Shown piece after piece: positions 25,246 through 32,835 of a DNA stretch of 64,000 nt. Where the stretch lies: positions 558,001 to 622,000 of the forward strand of contig NZ_CANLGX010000001.1 of NCBI RefSeq assembly GCF_947490415.1, in the 5' to 3' direction. The DNA is from an uncultured Eudoraea sp. GTDB taxonomy: Bacteria > Bacteroidota > Bacteroidia > Flavobacteriales > Flavobacteriaceae. The notes under the pieces were generated by a model. That model was not told the DNA's origin, did no database searches, and saw nothing but the letters and a program-made list of their open reading frames with translations. The first letter of the stretch is position 1. Every line of letters starts with the position of its first letter. The position numbers and the translations under genes are program-made.

Positions 25246-26355
25246 TCAGGTCAAATCTACCTTCTTTCCTGTTTTAACGGCATTGTAAATAGCATCAATA
25301 ATTTTCATATCCTTCACCCCTTCTTCTCCATCAACCGGAATAAAAGGCTCTTTATTTTCTAAAATAATTCCCGCCATTTCATCCATCTGTACAGTTTGGT
25401 GGGTAATATGAGGATCAGTCAGTTCCCCTTTATGGGTTCGGGCTTTAATAGGTCCGTAACCTGTAGACGGTTGCATTTCGGCCCACCCGTCTATCCCGGC
25501 AAGGTAAAATCTATCCAGATGATTTACTGCATAGGTAGAAAGGCAAGAGGCCACAGCGCCTCCGGGGAATCCTAATTGAAACTGAATGGTTTCATCTATT
25601 CCCTCTTTGAATTTAACAGGATCGTTTTTAGTCTCCTGTGCTGTAACCCAAATGGGCTCTTCCCCTATCATGTAACGTGCCCCGTTAATGGAATAAATAC
25701 CAATATCCATCATAGCTCCGCCTCCTGATAGTTTTTTATTCAACCGCCATTGGTTGGGATCGCCAATTATAAAACCAGATTGCCCCTGAAAGAAAATAAT
25801 TTTTCCAAATTCCCCTGCTCTGCTCATCCGCACAATTTCAAGAGTTTTAGCTTCGAAATGCATGCGATATCCAATCAGTAATTTAACATTGGCGGCCTTA
25901 CAGGCGTCTACCATTTCCTGCCCTTCCCGCGCATTAATACCCATTGGCTTTTCGCAAATCACATGTTTCCCGGCAAGGGCAACTCGTTTGGTAAATTCAC
26001 AGTGCAGTCCGTTTGGCGTTATTATGTAAACTGCATCAATATCAGGATTGTCCTTTATCCGATCAAAATTTTCGTAATTGTAGCAATTTTTATCAGGAAC
26101 ATTATACTTTGCCTTCCATTTGGTGACTTTTGCAGGTGTCCCACTAATTAACCCGACAAGTTTAGCTCGCTTACAACTTTGCATTGCTTCCGCAACCCGG
26201 GTTCCATAACTCCCAAGGCCCATTATTGCAACCCGCAAAACCGGTCCGTCATAGAACGAGCCCGAGTTGGCAAAAAGATTGGTTGAATTGAATAAAATTG
26301 GTAGTCCGACCGCTGAGGCGGTTATTTTTTGTACAAATTCTCTGCGCGTGCCCAT
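25246..26355 (-). CDS. Gfo/Idh/MocA oxidoreductase, probably Tat-exported
   Basis: This 369-residue protein has an N-terminal twin-Arg type signal (TRREFVQKITASAVGLPILF). The Rossmann domain has GLGSYGTR (about 51), the conserved motif ICEKPMG (about 139) with catalytic Lys, and a C-terminal substrate domain with GGGAMMDIGIY (about 211). The family oxidises or reduces sugars and sugar derivatives with tightly bound NAD(P). Export by Tat in folded, cofactor-loaded form is typical of the glucose-fructose oxidoreductase branch. It is upstream of the sorbosone dehydrogenase/cytochrome pair on the same strand, with 105 bases between. Confidence 0.9.
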   Translation of the reverse strand: MGTRREFVQKITASAVGLPILFNSTNLFANSGSFYDGPVLRVAIMGLGSYGTRVAEAMQSCKRAKLVGLISGTPAKVTKWKAKYNVPDKNCYNYENFDRIKDNPDIDAVYIITPNGLHCEFTKRVALAGKHVICEKPMGINAREGQEMVDACKAANVKLLIGYRMHFEAKTLEIVRMSRAGEFGKIIFFQGQSGFIIGDPNQWRLNKKLSGGGAMMDIGIYSINGARYMIGEEPIWVTAQETKNDPVKFKEGIDETIQFQLGFPGGAVASCLSTYAVNHLDRFYLAGIDGWAEMQPSTGYGPIKARTHKGELTDPHITHQTVQMDEMAGIILENKEPFIPVDGEEGVKDMKIIDAIYNAVKTGKKVDLT

Positions 26356-26482
26356 AATAATAATTTTTTCAAAGTATATAAACTTAAGAATTAATTCAAT
26401 TAACTATCCGGCTAACTAAAAAATATCTAAGTTGTTAATAGTAGGCGTCTCGGGAATGCCAGGGAATAAAACCTGTTAAGAA

Positions 26483-26515
26483 TTTGTTAATTGTTAATTT
26501 TTTTTCTTAAATTTA
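26483..26515 (+). promoter_or_regulatory. Possible flavobacterial promoter
   Basis: TTTG (26483-26486) and TAAATTTA (26508-26515) are 21 bases apart. They resemble the Bacteroidota -33 TTTG and -7 TAnnTTTG boxes with one mismatch in the last base. The pair precedes the small membrane-protein ORF at 26542 by 26 bases. Confidence 0.35.
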
Positions 26516-26541
26516 AAAAACCAACCAATATATCAATCCAT

Positions 26542-26718
26542 ATGAAAGCTTCAGAACGCTTATTTACAGTCAGAATTCTAACAGGGGCCCTGTCTATAAT
26601 TTTAATTGCTTTAGTCGTAGTTTTATATAAAGAATATGTCCCGGATTTACTTATTAAGGCTGAACGTGTCTTAGCTGCATCCATGGGTGATTTGAATACA
26701 ACTTTTGCTTCAAGGTAG
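26542..26718 (+). CDS. Possible small membrane protein (58 aa)
   Basis: From ATG 26542 the frame reads MKASERLFTVRIL, one membrane helix (TGALSIILIALVVVLY), then a short amphipathic tail ending NTTFASR. A promoter-like pair lies upstream and a strong terminator downstream (26783-26813), which supports a real transcript. A frame on the other strand overlaps completely but has no such features. No family recognised. Confidence 0.45.
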   Translation: MKASERLFTVRILTGALSIILIALVVVLYKEYVPDLLIKAERVLAASMGDLNTTFASR

Positions 26719-26782
26719 TTTTGGATTTCCAATTATTATTTATTTATAATCCACTGCATTTCCTCATTAAATTTAAGCTATA

Positions 26783-26813
26783 AAAAAATCCGGATTTAAA
26801 AATCCGGATTTTT
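26783..26813. terminator. Bidirectional terminator
   Basis: AAAAATCCGGATT and its complement form a long perfect stem with A runs before and T runs after, usable in both directions. It lies between the plus-strand small ORF at 26542-26718 and the minus-strand gene ending at 26867. Confidence 0.85.
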
Positions 26814-26866
26814 ATGTTTGGTCCAATTCTCTTTAGAAAGAGATATATAAAAGATACTTTGAGGCC

Positions 26867-27628
26867 TTAGTTGCCCATAAATGACATTTCAGGGACAAGC
26901 TTATGCGTTTCCACAAGGTTTCCATAAATTTCGAAGGCTTTTGTGTAAAGATCTCTATCCGTCATATAAGCGTTAAACCCATATTTCTCATTGTAAGCAT
27001 CTTCAAAATCAAAATCCTCTGACTTCCATTCGCCCATGGCTTTCATTGGATCGTCAAAAAATGTGATAATCCTGAATTCCCCTAACTGACCTCCCGAGCT
27101 AATTTTAAAAACAGCTATCTTTCTGGTAGAATTCTCTTTTATTATATCCATACGACGGGTCATATAGCGCCTAAAATCACTAGTGTTGGCCGTTTTAATA
27201 GTTATTATTTGTACATCCATATACTTGCTAGGTGTACCGCCTTCTTCCCAATTTGCGCTCCAGCCTTTAATCCGCCACCAAATTTTACCGCCTTCGGGGT
27301 TCTCCGCAAATTGGGTAACGTTTTTGGCCCAATATTCCAACTCTTTGGTGTTATCGGCATTATAGAGGTTATCTAATGTCCTTGCTACCTGAACCCTTTC
27401 GAACATACCCTGATCTGAACCCGTCATTATTTGATAGGTAACAATGGCATTTTCAGGGCTGTTATTGAACATTTGAGTCTTTTTAGCAGCGGCTTTTTTA
27501 AAGTCATCTGCCTGTCCGGTTTTCGCCTTCCAGCGCATGGTCCTGTAATACTCCCAATTCGGATTTGTTTGAGAAAAGCCGGGTAATGCCAGCAATAAAA
27601 TAAATAGTAAGGTTAAAATACGTTTCAT
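26867..27628 (-). CDS. Secreted protein with two ABM-like repeats, function unknown
   Basis: This 253-residue protein has a signal peptide ending PGFSQ. The mature part looks like two dimeric alpha/beta-barrel type repeats (about 22-130 and 135-230). Each opens with a YYxxMRWKAKTGQADDF or DVQIITIKTANTSDF strand-helix pattern. The end carries YNEKYG and ETHKLVPEMS. The same end pattern occurs in the gene cut at the right edge of the window (63722-64000), and a divergent relative faces it at 28035-28745. Function is unknown. The fold suggests small ligand or heme binding, or monooxygenase-like chemistry, as inference. Confidence 0.65.
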   Translation of the reverse strand: MKRILTLLFILLLALPGFSQTNPNWEYYRTMRWKAKTGQADDFKKAAAKKTQMFNNSPENAIVTYQIMTGSDQGMFERVQVARTLDNLYNADNTKELEYWAKNVTQFAENPEGGKIWWRIKGWSANWEEGGTPSKYMDVQIITIKTANTSDFRRYMTRRMDIIKENSTRKIAVFKISSGGQLGEFRIITFFDDPMKAMGEWKSEDFDFEDAYNEKYGFNAYMTDRDLYTKAFEIYGNLVETHKLVPEMSFMGN

Positions 27629-28034
27629 AATAAGTTAGTTTTTAGTTTATAAATAAGAAAGTTTATTAATGATATGGATAAGAAAGGGTTTATCCAATCA
27701 AGTTATGACCAAACTACCGTAATTCTGTCCGAATGGTATCAATTCATTATCTAAGATTTTAATAATGAAGAAATTATGGAAAGTAATCATACAGAATCCG
27801 AAGGTTCGTTATTCGGTTTACAGGGCCCAACGGTTCCGCAGTCTGTATCCCAAATTAGATCGCCCTACGGGTTAAAACAGAGATCTTTAATTACGGGCGG
27901 GGATAATCTCCCGAAAATGACAAACCATTTATAATAGAGGTACACTGTGGTTCCGGGTTATTGTTTTGCACTTTAATAGGCTCAAATCCATTTTTTTTAC
28001 TACCTTTTTAGCAGTAACTAAAAACCAAAACAAA
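27629..28034. other. Divergent intergenic region
   Basis: These 406 bases lie between two divergently transcribed relatives. I see no ORF worth calling and no tRNA-like structure on either strand. The promoters for both genes must be here but do not stand out by eye. Confidence 0.5.
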
Positions 28035-28745
28035 ATGAAAAAATTAATTCTTACGTCACTTTTATTTGTGACCTTCTCTATTAGTGCCCAGGATTTTTAT
28101 TGGACCTATTACAATTTTAGTGTGGAGCCTAAAAATGAAGCTGCTGTATTAAAACTGGTACAAGATTATTTTAAAGAGCACAAGCAGGATGGCGTTACCG
28201 TACGTTTCTTTGAAAACCACTTTAACGACAGCGGTAATAACTATACTCATTCCATTGGGTTTTCGGGTTCTTTGGATGCAATGGGAAATCAATATTCCGG
28301 CGCGCAGAGCGATTCCTGGGACCTCTTTCTGACAAGAGTAAACCAGCTCATCAAAGGATCCTTCAGTTCTTTTATGGGGCGCGGTATTTCTACCCACGGT
28401 CCGGCTACAGAAGGTAATGTTTGGCCTGTTCAAAATTATGTATACCTTCATGTGAAAGATCCCACTGCCTTTGTAGAAGCCAGGGAAAAATATTTTTCTT
28501 CGTTTAAATCAGATGTAAGACTAACTGTATTGGGAAGTATCTCTTCTGGTCGTTCTCCACATGGGGAAACTCATATGGTAATTCAGGGCTATAAGGATTT
28601 CAAATCTGCTATGGCAGGTATGGATGCCCTTCTTAGCCCGGATCAGGTTGAAGCCCGAAGGAAAGCCTGGAAAGAATTTGGTGAAAATAATGGTGGGGTT
28701 TCCGTAATACGCACAGGTACCAGAATCCTATTAGGTAAATGGTAA
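28035..28745 (+). CDS. Secreted protein related to the 26867-27628 family, function unknown
   Basis: The ATG at 28035 is chosen because it gives a signal peptide (MKKLILTSLLFVTFSISAQ). The frame extends upstream to 27966 but without a sensible N-terminus. The 236-residue product has two strand-helix repeats, the second starting near QNYVYLHVKDPTAFVEAREKY. This is the pattern of dimeric alpha/beta-barrel proteins. It lacks the ETHxLxPExS end of its divergent neighbour but ends RTGTRILLGKW. Periplasmic or outer membrane associated. A terminator follows after 17 bases. Confidence 0.6.
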   Translation: MKKLILTSLLFVTFSISAQDFYWTYYNFSVEPKNEAAVLKLVQDYFKEHKQDGVTVRFFENHFNDSGNNYTHSIGFSGSLDAMGNQYSGAQSDSWDLFLTRVNQLIKGSFSSFMGRGISTHGPATEGNVWPVQNYVYLHVKDPTAFVEAREKYFSSFKSDVRLTVLGSISSGRSPHGETHMVIQGYKDFKSAMAGMDALLSPDQVEARRKAWKEFGENNGGVSVIRTGTRILLGKW

Positions 28746-28762
28746 TATCTTCTATTTAACAT

Positions 28763-28790
28763 AAAACCCCTTATATTAAGGGGTTTTTTT
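28763..28790 (+). terminator. Rho-independent terminator
   Basis: AAAACCCCTTA (28763-28773) pairs with TAAGGGGTTTT (28777-28787) around a three-base loop, followed by a T run to 28790. It closes the gene 28035-28745. Confidence 0.9.
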
Positions 28791-28851
28791 GTATTCTTAA
28801 TAACAGGAACCAATAATTGAGATTCGGAATTACCACATAAAGTTTTAAAAC

Positions 28852-30147
28852 CTGGATAATATAAAGAATAAAATAGGCTGGAAAGTAGCCGCCGCCCTGG
28901 TGGTTGCAAATATGATTGGAACCGGTGTTTTTACAAGCCTGGGGTTTCAGCTTCAGGATGTGACCAATACATGGTCTATTCTATTCCTTTGGACATTGGG
29001 AGGCGTCATGGCAATTATTGGTGCCTTTTGCTACGCCGAGATTGGAAGTGCGATCAATAAATCTGGCGGGGAGTATATATTTCTTTCCAAATTGTTTAAT
29101 CCCCTGCTGGGGTATCTTTCAGGCTGGATTTCACTGACTGTAGGATTCGCTGCCCCGGTAGCACTGGCCGCTATGGCCTTGGGGGCCTATTTGGGAAACG
29201 TCCTGCAGGTAAACAACACCCTTCTGGCCATATCGGTTATAGTGCTACTATCTGTTATACACTCATTCAGCCTTAATGTGAGCAGCAAATTTCAATCTTA
29301 TGCGAGCTGGTTTAAGGTCTTGTTGATCCTTATTCTTATACTTATCGGGTTTTACTATCCCCAGGGTGATTCTGCACTTAACTTTTCCGATTCCTGGACG
29401 ATAGAAATAGTAACCCCTTCATTTGCCATAGCTTTTGTATATGTGACTTATTCCTATACCGGCTGGAATGCTGCGGCATACATTATTGAAGAGATAGATA
29501 AGCCACGTAAAAACCTGCCCAGGGCACTTCTCCGTGGGACTCTTCTTGTTACTTTATTATATGTTTTCATGCAGTTTGTTTTCCTAAAGCACGGAACACT
29601 GCCTGATTTAAAGGGGCAACTGGATATTGGACATGTGTATGCTATTAATCTATTTGGCAACCAGGGCTCCAAAACCATTAATATTTTAATTTCTTTCTTT
29701 TTGATTTCGAGTATCAGTGCCATGATATGGGTAGGACCAAGAGTGTCTATGGCTATGAGCAAAGATTATAAGCTTTGGCGATTTTTAAAAAGGGAAAATA
29801 AAAACAAACTTCCGGTAGCAGCGGTTTGGCTGCAGGCACTATTAAGCATCACCTATGTCATTACTGGTACTTTTGAAAGTGTATTACTCTATTGTGGTTT
29901 TATTTTACAACTGAGTGCAGCTCTTACCGTTTCTGGTGTATTTATATTGCGTAAAAAGGAACATGCATCCACTGGCTTTAAAGCCCCGTTTTACCCTTTG
30001 TTCCCTGTTGCCTTTATTATATTTAGTCTTTGGATCCTGGGGTATCTGATAATAGACAAACCAATGGAAAGTATGGTAGGGCTTTTAATCCTGGCCATAG
30101 GTGTTATAACTTACTTTCTCAATAAAAAGATTGGCAGTTCTGCCTGA
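28852..30147 (+). CDS. APC-family amino acid permease (start codon unusual)
   Basis: This inner membrane protein of about 432 residues has twelve hydrophobic segments and the APC hallmark MIGTGVFTSLG in the first segment. YSYTGWNAAAYIIEE and PRKNLPRALLRG are also typical of the superfamily, which imports amino acids or exchanges them. In-frame ATG is absent upstream of residue 21. The conserved start KNKIGWKVAAALVVANM is open back to a stop at 28846, with CTG (28852) giving LDNIKNKIGW. GTG at 28900 would remove part of the first helix. I therefore favour CTG 28852, or an ATG lost by mutation. Confidence 0.85.
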   Translation: MDNIKNKIGWKVAAALVVANMIGTGVFTSLGFQLQDVTNTWSILFLWTLGGVMAIIGAFCYAEIGSAINKSGGEYIFLSKLFNPLLGYLSGWISLTVGFAAPVALAAMALGAYLGNVLQVNNTLLAISVIVLLSVIHSFSLNVSSKFQSYASWFKVLLILILILIGFYYPQGDSALNFSDSWTIEIVTPSFAIAFVYVTYSYTGWNAAAYIIEEIDKPRKNLPRALLRGTLLVTLLYVFMQFVFLKHGTLPDLKGQLDIGHVYAINLFGNQGSKTINILISFFLISSISAMIWVGPRVSMAMSKDYKLWRFLKRENKNKLPVAAVWLQALLSITYVITGTFESVLLYCGFILQLSAALTVSGVFILRKKEHASTGFKAPFYPLFPVAFIIFSLWILGYLIIDKPMESMVGLLILAIGVITYFLNKKIGSSA

Positions 30148-30154
30148 CAGGTAA

Positions 30155-30835
30155 TTATAATTTGGTGACCACCATATAAATTAATTTATTCTTTTCCATT
30201 CCATAATCGGCAACTCCTTCTTTTTCTTCATACAATAAGACTTCAAAGCCGCCTTCTTTTGTAAACATATCCCTAACTGAATTTTGCTGGCAGCCAAATT
30301 CAGGGCGCCCCATTTCTATCCCAGCCTCACGATGAAAAAACTCAAATATAAAAAGCCCACCAGGTTTCAGGGCCGTTTTTATCTTTTTGGTTATTCCCTC
30401 TATTTGAAGGCAACCGCCATATAACCAGGTGATCAGATCCCATTTTTCTGTTCCATAATCAAAAGTTTCAAAACTGGCTATTTCCGTTGTTAACTCAACA
30501 TTTTCAACTTTGGCCTGGTTATCGGCATAGGCAACAGCCTTGTCTGCAAGATCAAAACCTGTGACATCCCAACCTTTCCTGGCCAGATATAACGCATTTC
30601 TTCCCTGCCCCATAGCAACACATAGTGCTTTTCCGGCTTGTACAGATTCAGTGGTCTGACTTAGCAGATTATTCGCTTCTTTATTAAAGGTATACGAAGG
30701 ATTATTTACCAGGCTACGGTTCCATCGCTCACGGATACGTTCATTTCTTTCCTCTATACTTATAGTTGACTGCGCTAAAGCGGAAGTACAACAAAGAATT
30801 GCTAACAATAACAATAACATTTTATGTGCTTTCAT
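30155..30835 (-). CDS. Class I SAM methyltransferase with an N-terminal signal peptide
   Basis: This 226-residue protein has a Rossmann methyltransferase domain. Motif I is VAMGQGRNALYLARKG (about 73-88), with acidic residue in TGFDLADK, motif IV ITWLYGG and motif V LKPGGLFIFEFF. It is related to TehB/thiopurine-type enzymes. Oddly, it begins MKAHKMLLLLLAILCCTSALAQ, a good signal peptide that would send it to the periplasm, where S-adenosylmethionine is not known to be supplied. The signal is in frame from the first ATG. Export followed by a non-methyltransferase role, or retention in the membrane, are the alternatives. Confidence 0.8.
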   Translation of the reverse strand: MKAHKMLLLLLAILCCTSALAQSTISIEERNERIRERWNRSLVNNPSYTFNKEANNLLSQTTESVQAGKALCVAMGQGRNALYLARKGWDVTGFDLADKAVAYADNQAKVENVELTTEIASFETFDYGTEKWDLITWLYGGCLQIEGITKKIKTALKPGGLFIFEFFHREAGIEMGRPEFGCQQNSVRDMFTKEGGFEVLLYEEKEGVADYGMEKNKLIYMVVTKL

Positions 30836-30968
30836 AATTTATGTTTAGGTTTAAATTGGTTATCTTAATCCTCTTATTAATTACCTTATACCCAATATAC
30901 TAATTTTATTGTAAGACCTTTATTAAGATAAAAAAATCGTATGGGATAAACGAATAACCACCTGAATA

Positions 30969-31949
30969 ATGAAACATAAAATTTCCAGAAGAAAAGCGAT
31001 AACTACGAGCCTTAAGGTTTCACTGGCGGCAATGGGCGGGTATGCATTTAAGACAAGTGCGCAGGATCAGCCTTACTTTAAAAACACTTCATTAAAGAAA
31101 AAACTACCTGTAAGAATTAGTCTAAATACCTCCACACTTTTACATTATAAACTAGATGTTGATGTACAAATTGATATGGTGGCAGACGCAGGATTTGAGG
31201 GAATTGAATTGTGGATGCGCGATGTAAAGGCCTATTTGGAGAAAGGCGGCAGCAGTGAATTCTTAAAAGAAAAGTTAGAAGCCCGTAACTTGATTTTGGA
31301 AAACATGATAGGCTTTTCAAAATGGATCAGTGATGACCCGGAAGAAAGAAAAAAAGCAATTGATCAACTAGGCGAAGAAATGAAAATTACCGCCAGTCTG
31401 GGTGGAAAATATATTGCAGCTACTGTGCAGGGAATCGAATACCTGGACAGAAACAAATACGATGATTATGCTGAAAGATATAATGCTATCCTTAAACTGG
31501 GAGAGGAAACCGGGGTAACTCCAATTATAGAACTTTGGGGCATGGGCGCCTTACACAAGGTAGCGGATTGTGCTCAAATAGTAATCTCCACAGGGCATCC
31601 TAAAGCAACAATGCTTTTAGATTTTTATCATATTTACCGTGGGGGGAATGATTGGGATACCATTGATATCCTGAATGGAAAAAAATTACCCGTTATTCAT
31701 ATTAATGATTACCCCTCAGGCCCTTCCTATGAATTGCTAAAGGATTCAGACCGGGTATTGCCAGGAGAAGGTGTTTGCCCTTTTAACGAGGTAATCCCCA
31801 AACTATATAATGCCGGATTCAGGGGTGGTTTTTCTGTAGAGCTTTTTAATAAGGACTATTGGGAGACCATGGATGCCGAGACCATTCTGAAAAACAGCTA
31901 TGAAAAAACGTGTGCAGTTGTTGAAAAGGCGCTTGCAAATACTATTTAA
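30969..31949 (+). CDS. Sugar phosphate isomerase/epimerase-like TIM barrel, Tat signal
   Basis: This 326-residue protein has a twin-Arg signal (SRRKAITTSLKVSLAAMGGYAF) followed by an AP-endonuclease-2-like TIM barrel. Metal ligand candidates are Glu in FEGIELWM (about 77), Glu in PIIELWG (about 184), Asp and His in LLDFYHIYRG (about 217), HINDY (about 243) and Glu in FSVELFN (about 289). The family isomerises or epimerises keto-sugars. In Bacteroidota exported members sit with Gfo/Idh/MocA oxidoreductases and DUF1080 proteins, as here. The gene is followed after 36 bases by the second DUF1080 gene, so they are one unit. Confidence 0.9.
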   Translation: MKHKISRRKAITTSLKVSLAAMGGYAFKTSAQDQPYFKNTSLKKKLPVRISLNTSTLLHYKLDVDVQIDMVADAGFEGIELWMRDVKAYLEKGGSSEFLKEKLEARNLILENMIGFSKWISDDPEERKKAIDQLGEEMKITASLGGKYIAATVQGIEYLDRNKYDDYAERYNAILKLGEETGVTPIIELWGMGALHKVADCAQIVISTGHPKATMLLDFYHIYRGGNDWDTIDILNGKKLPVIHINDYPSGPSYELLKDSDRVLPGEGVCPFNEVIPKLYNAGFRGGFSVELFNKDYWETMDAETILKNSYEKTCAVVEKALANTI

Positions 31950-31985
31950 AAGTCCTGATAATAAACAAACATTTAAATTTAAATC

Positions 31986-32645
31986 ATGATAAAACTTAGT
32001 TTAAAATATGCGATTATCCTCCTTCTTAGTCTTGGAAGTATAAATCCAATGTTGGGGCAGGAAACAAAAAGTGACTATGGCAATGACTGGATTTCCTTAT
32101 TTAATGGCAAAGACCTTGAGGGTTGGAAAGCAGGTGTGAACGCTTCGACTTTTTCGGTAGAAGATGGCACCATTAAAGTAGCCGGGGAAAGATCGCACTT
32201 ATTCTATGTCGGCAATGTGGAAAACCATAATTTTAAGAATTTTGAATTTAAGGCAAAGGTGATGACCAAGCCAGGTGCCAACTCAGGTATTTATATCCAT
32301 ACCAGATATCAGGAAGACGGGTGGCCTGCCTATGGCTATGAAGTGCAGGTAAATAATTCACAGAGCGACTGGAAGCGTACAGGCAGTTTGTACAATATTG
32401 TCGATGTTAAGGAAAATTATGCCGCAGATAATGAATGGTATACAGAATATGTAAAAGTAGAAGACAAGCGTATTATTGTCAAAATAAATGACATAGTAGT
32501 TGTTGATTATACAGAACCCGAAAACCCACTGCGGGAAGGAGACGGGGTGTACAGGGTGCTAAAAGAAGGTACCTTTGCACTCCAGGGTCATGACCCGGGG
32601 AGTGTTGTTTTTTATAAGGATATTATGGTTAGGCCTTTACCGTGA
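31986..32645 (+). CDS. DUF1080 secreted protein (3-keto-glycoside hydrolase-like)
   Basis: This 219-residue protein has a signal peptide ending MLGQ and one DUF1080 jelly-roll domain. The family opening is WISLFNGKDLEGWKAG (about 35). SGIYIHTRYQ and ALQGHDPGSVVFYKDIMVRPLP form the end. It is shorter than the lipoprotein homolog at 20594-21412 and lacks the lipid anchor, so it is probably soluble in the periplasm. It is co-transcribed with the TIM-barrel isomerase. Together with the exported oxidoreductase, the two could form an oxidise/cleave/isomerise sequence on a glycoside; this is inference from family knowledge. Confidence 0.85.
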   Translation: MIKLSLKYAIILLLSLGSINPMLGQETKSDYGNDWISLFNGKDLEGWKAGVNASTFSVEDGTIKVAGERSHLFYVGNVENHNFKNFEFKAKVMTKPGANSGIYIHTRYQEDGWPAYGYEVQVNNSQSDWKRTGSLYNIVDVKENYAADNEWYTEYVKVEDKRIIVKINDIVVVDYTEPENPLREGDGVYRVLKEGTFALQGHDPGSVVFYKDIMVRPLP

Positions 32646-32835
32646 TTCTCCAAAAACTGGTAAATTTCTATACCTGAATAGTGGGTCCAATGGAAGTATG
32701 AGCCTTATTTTTCAAAGGTTCTTGTTTATCCCCAGTAGGGGAATATTTAAAATTGGCTGATAAATTACCTCATATCTTCTGAAAATTAATAATTATAATC
32801 TATTTTTAGTTGTTAATCAACCACGACAAAAACCA

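Noticed and set aside
26487-26732. 81-residue antisense frame over the small membrane ORF
   Set aside because: It covers no promoter-like sequence of its own, while the plus-strand ORF has a promoter-like pair, one clean membrane helix and a terminator.
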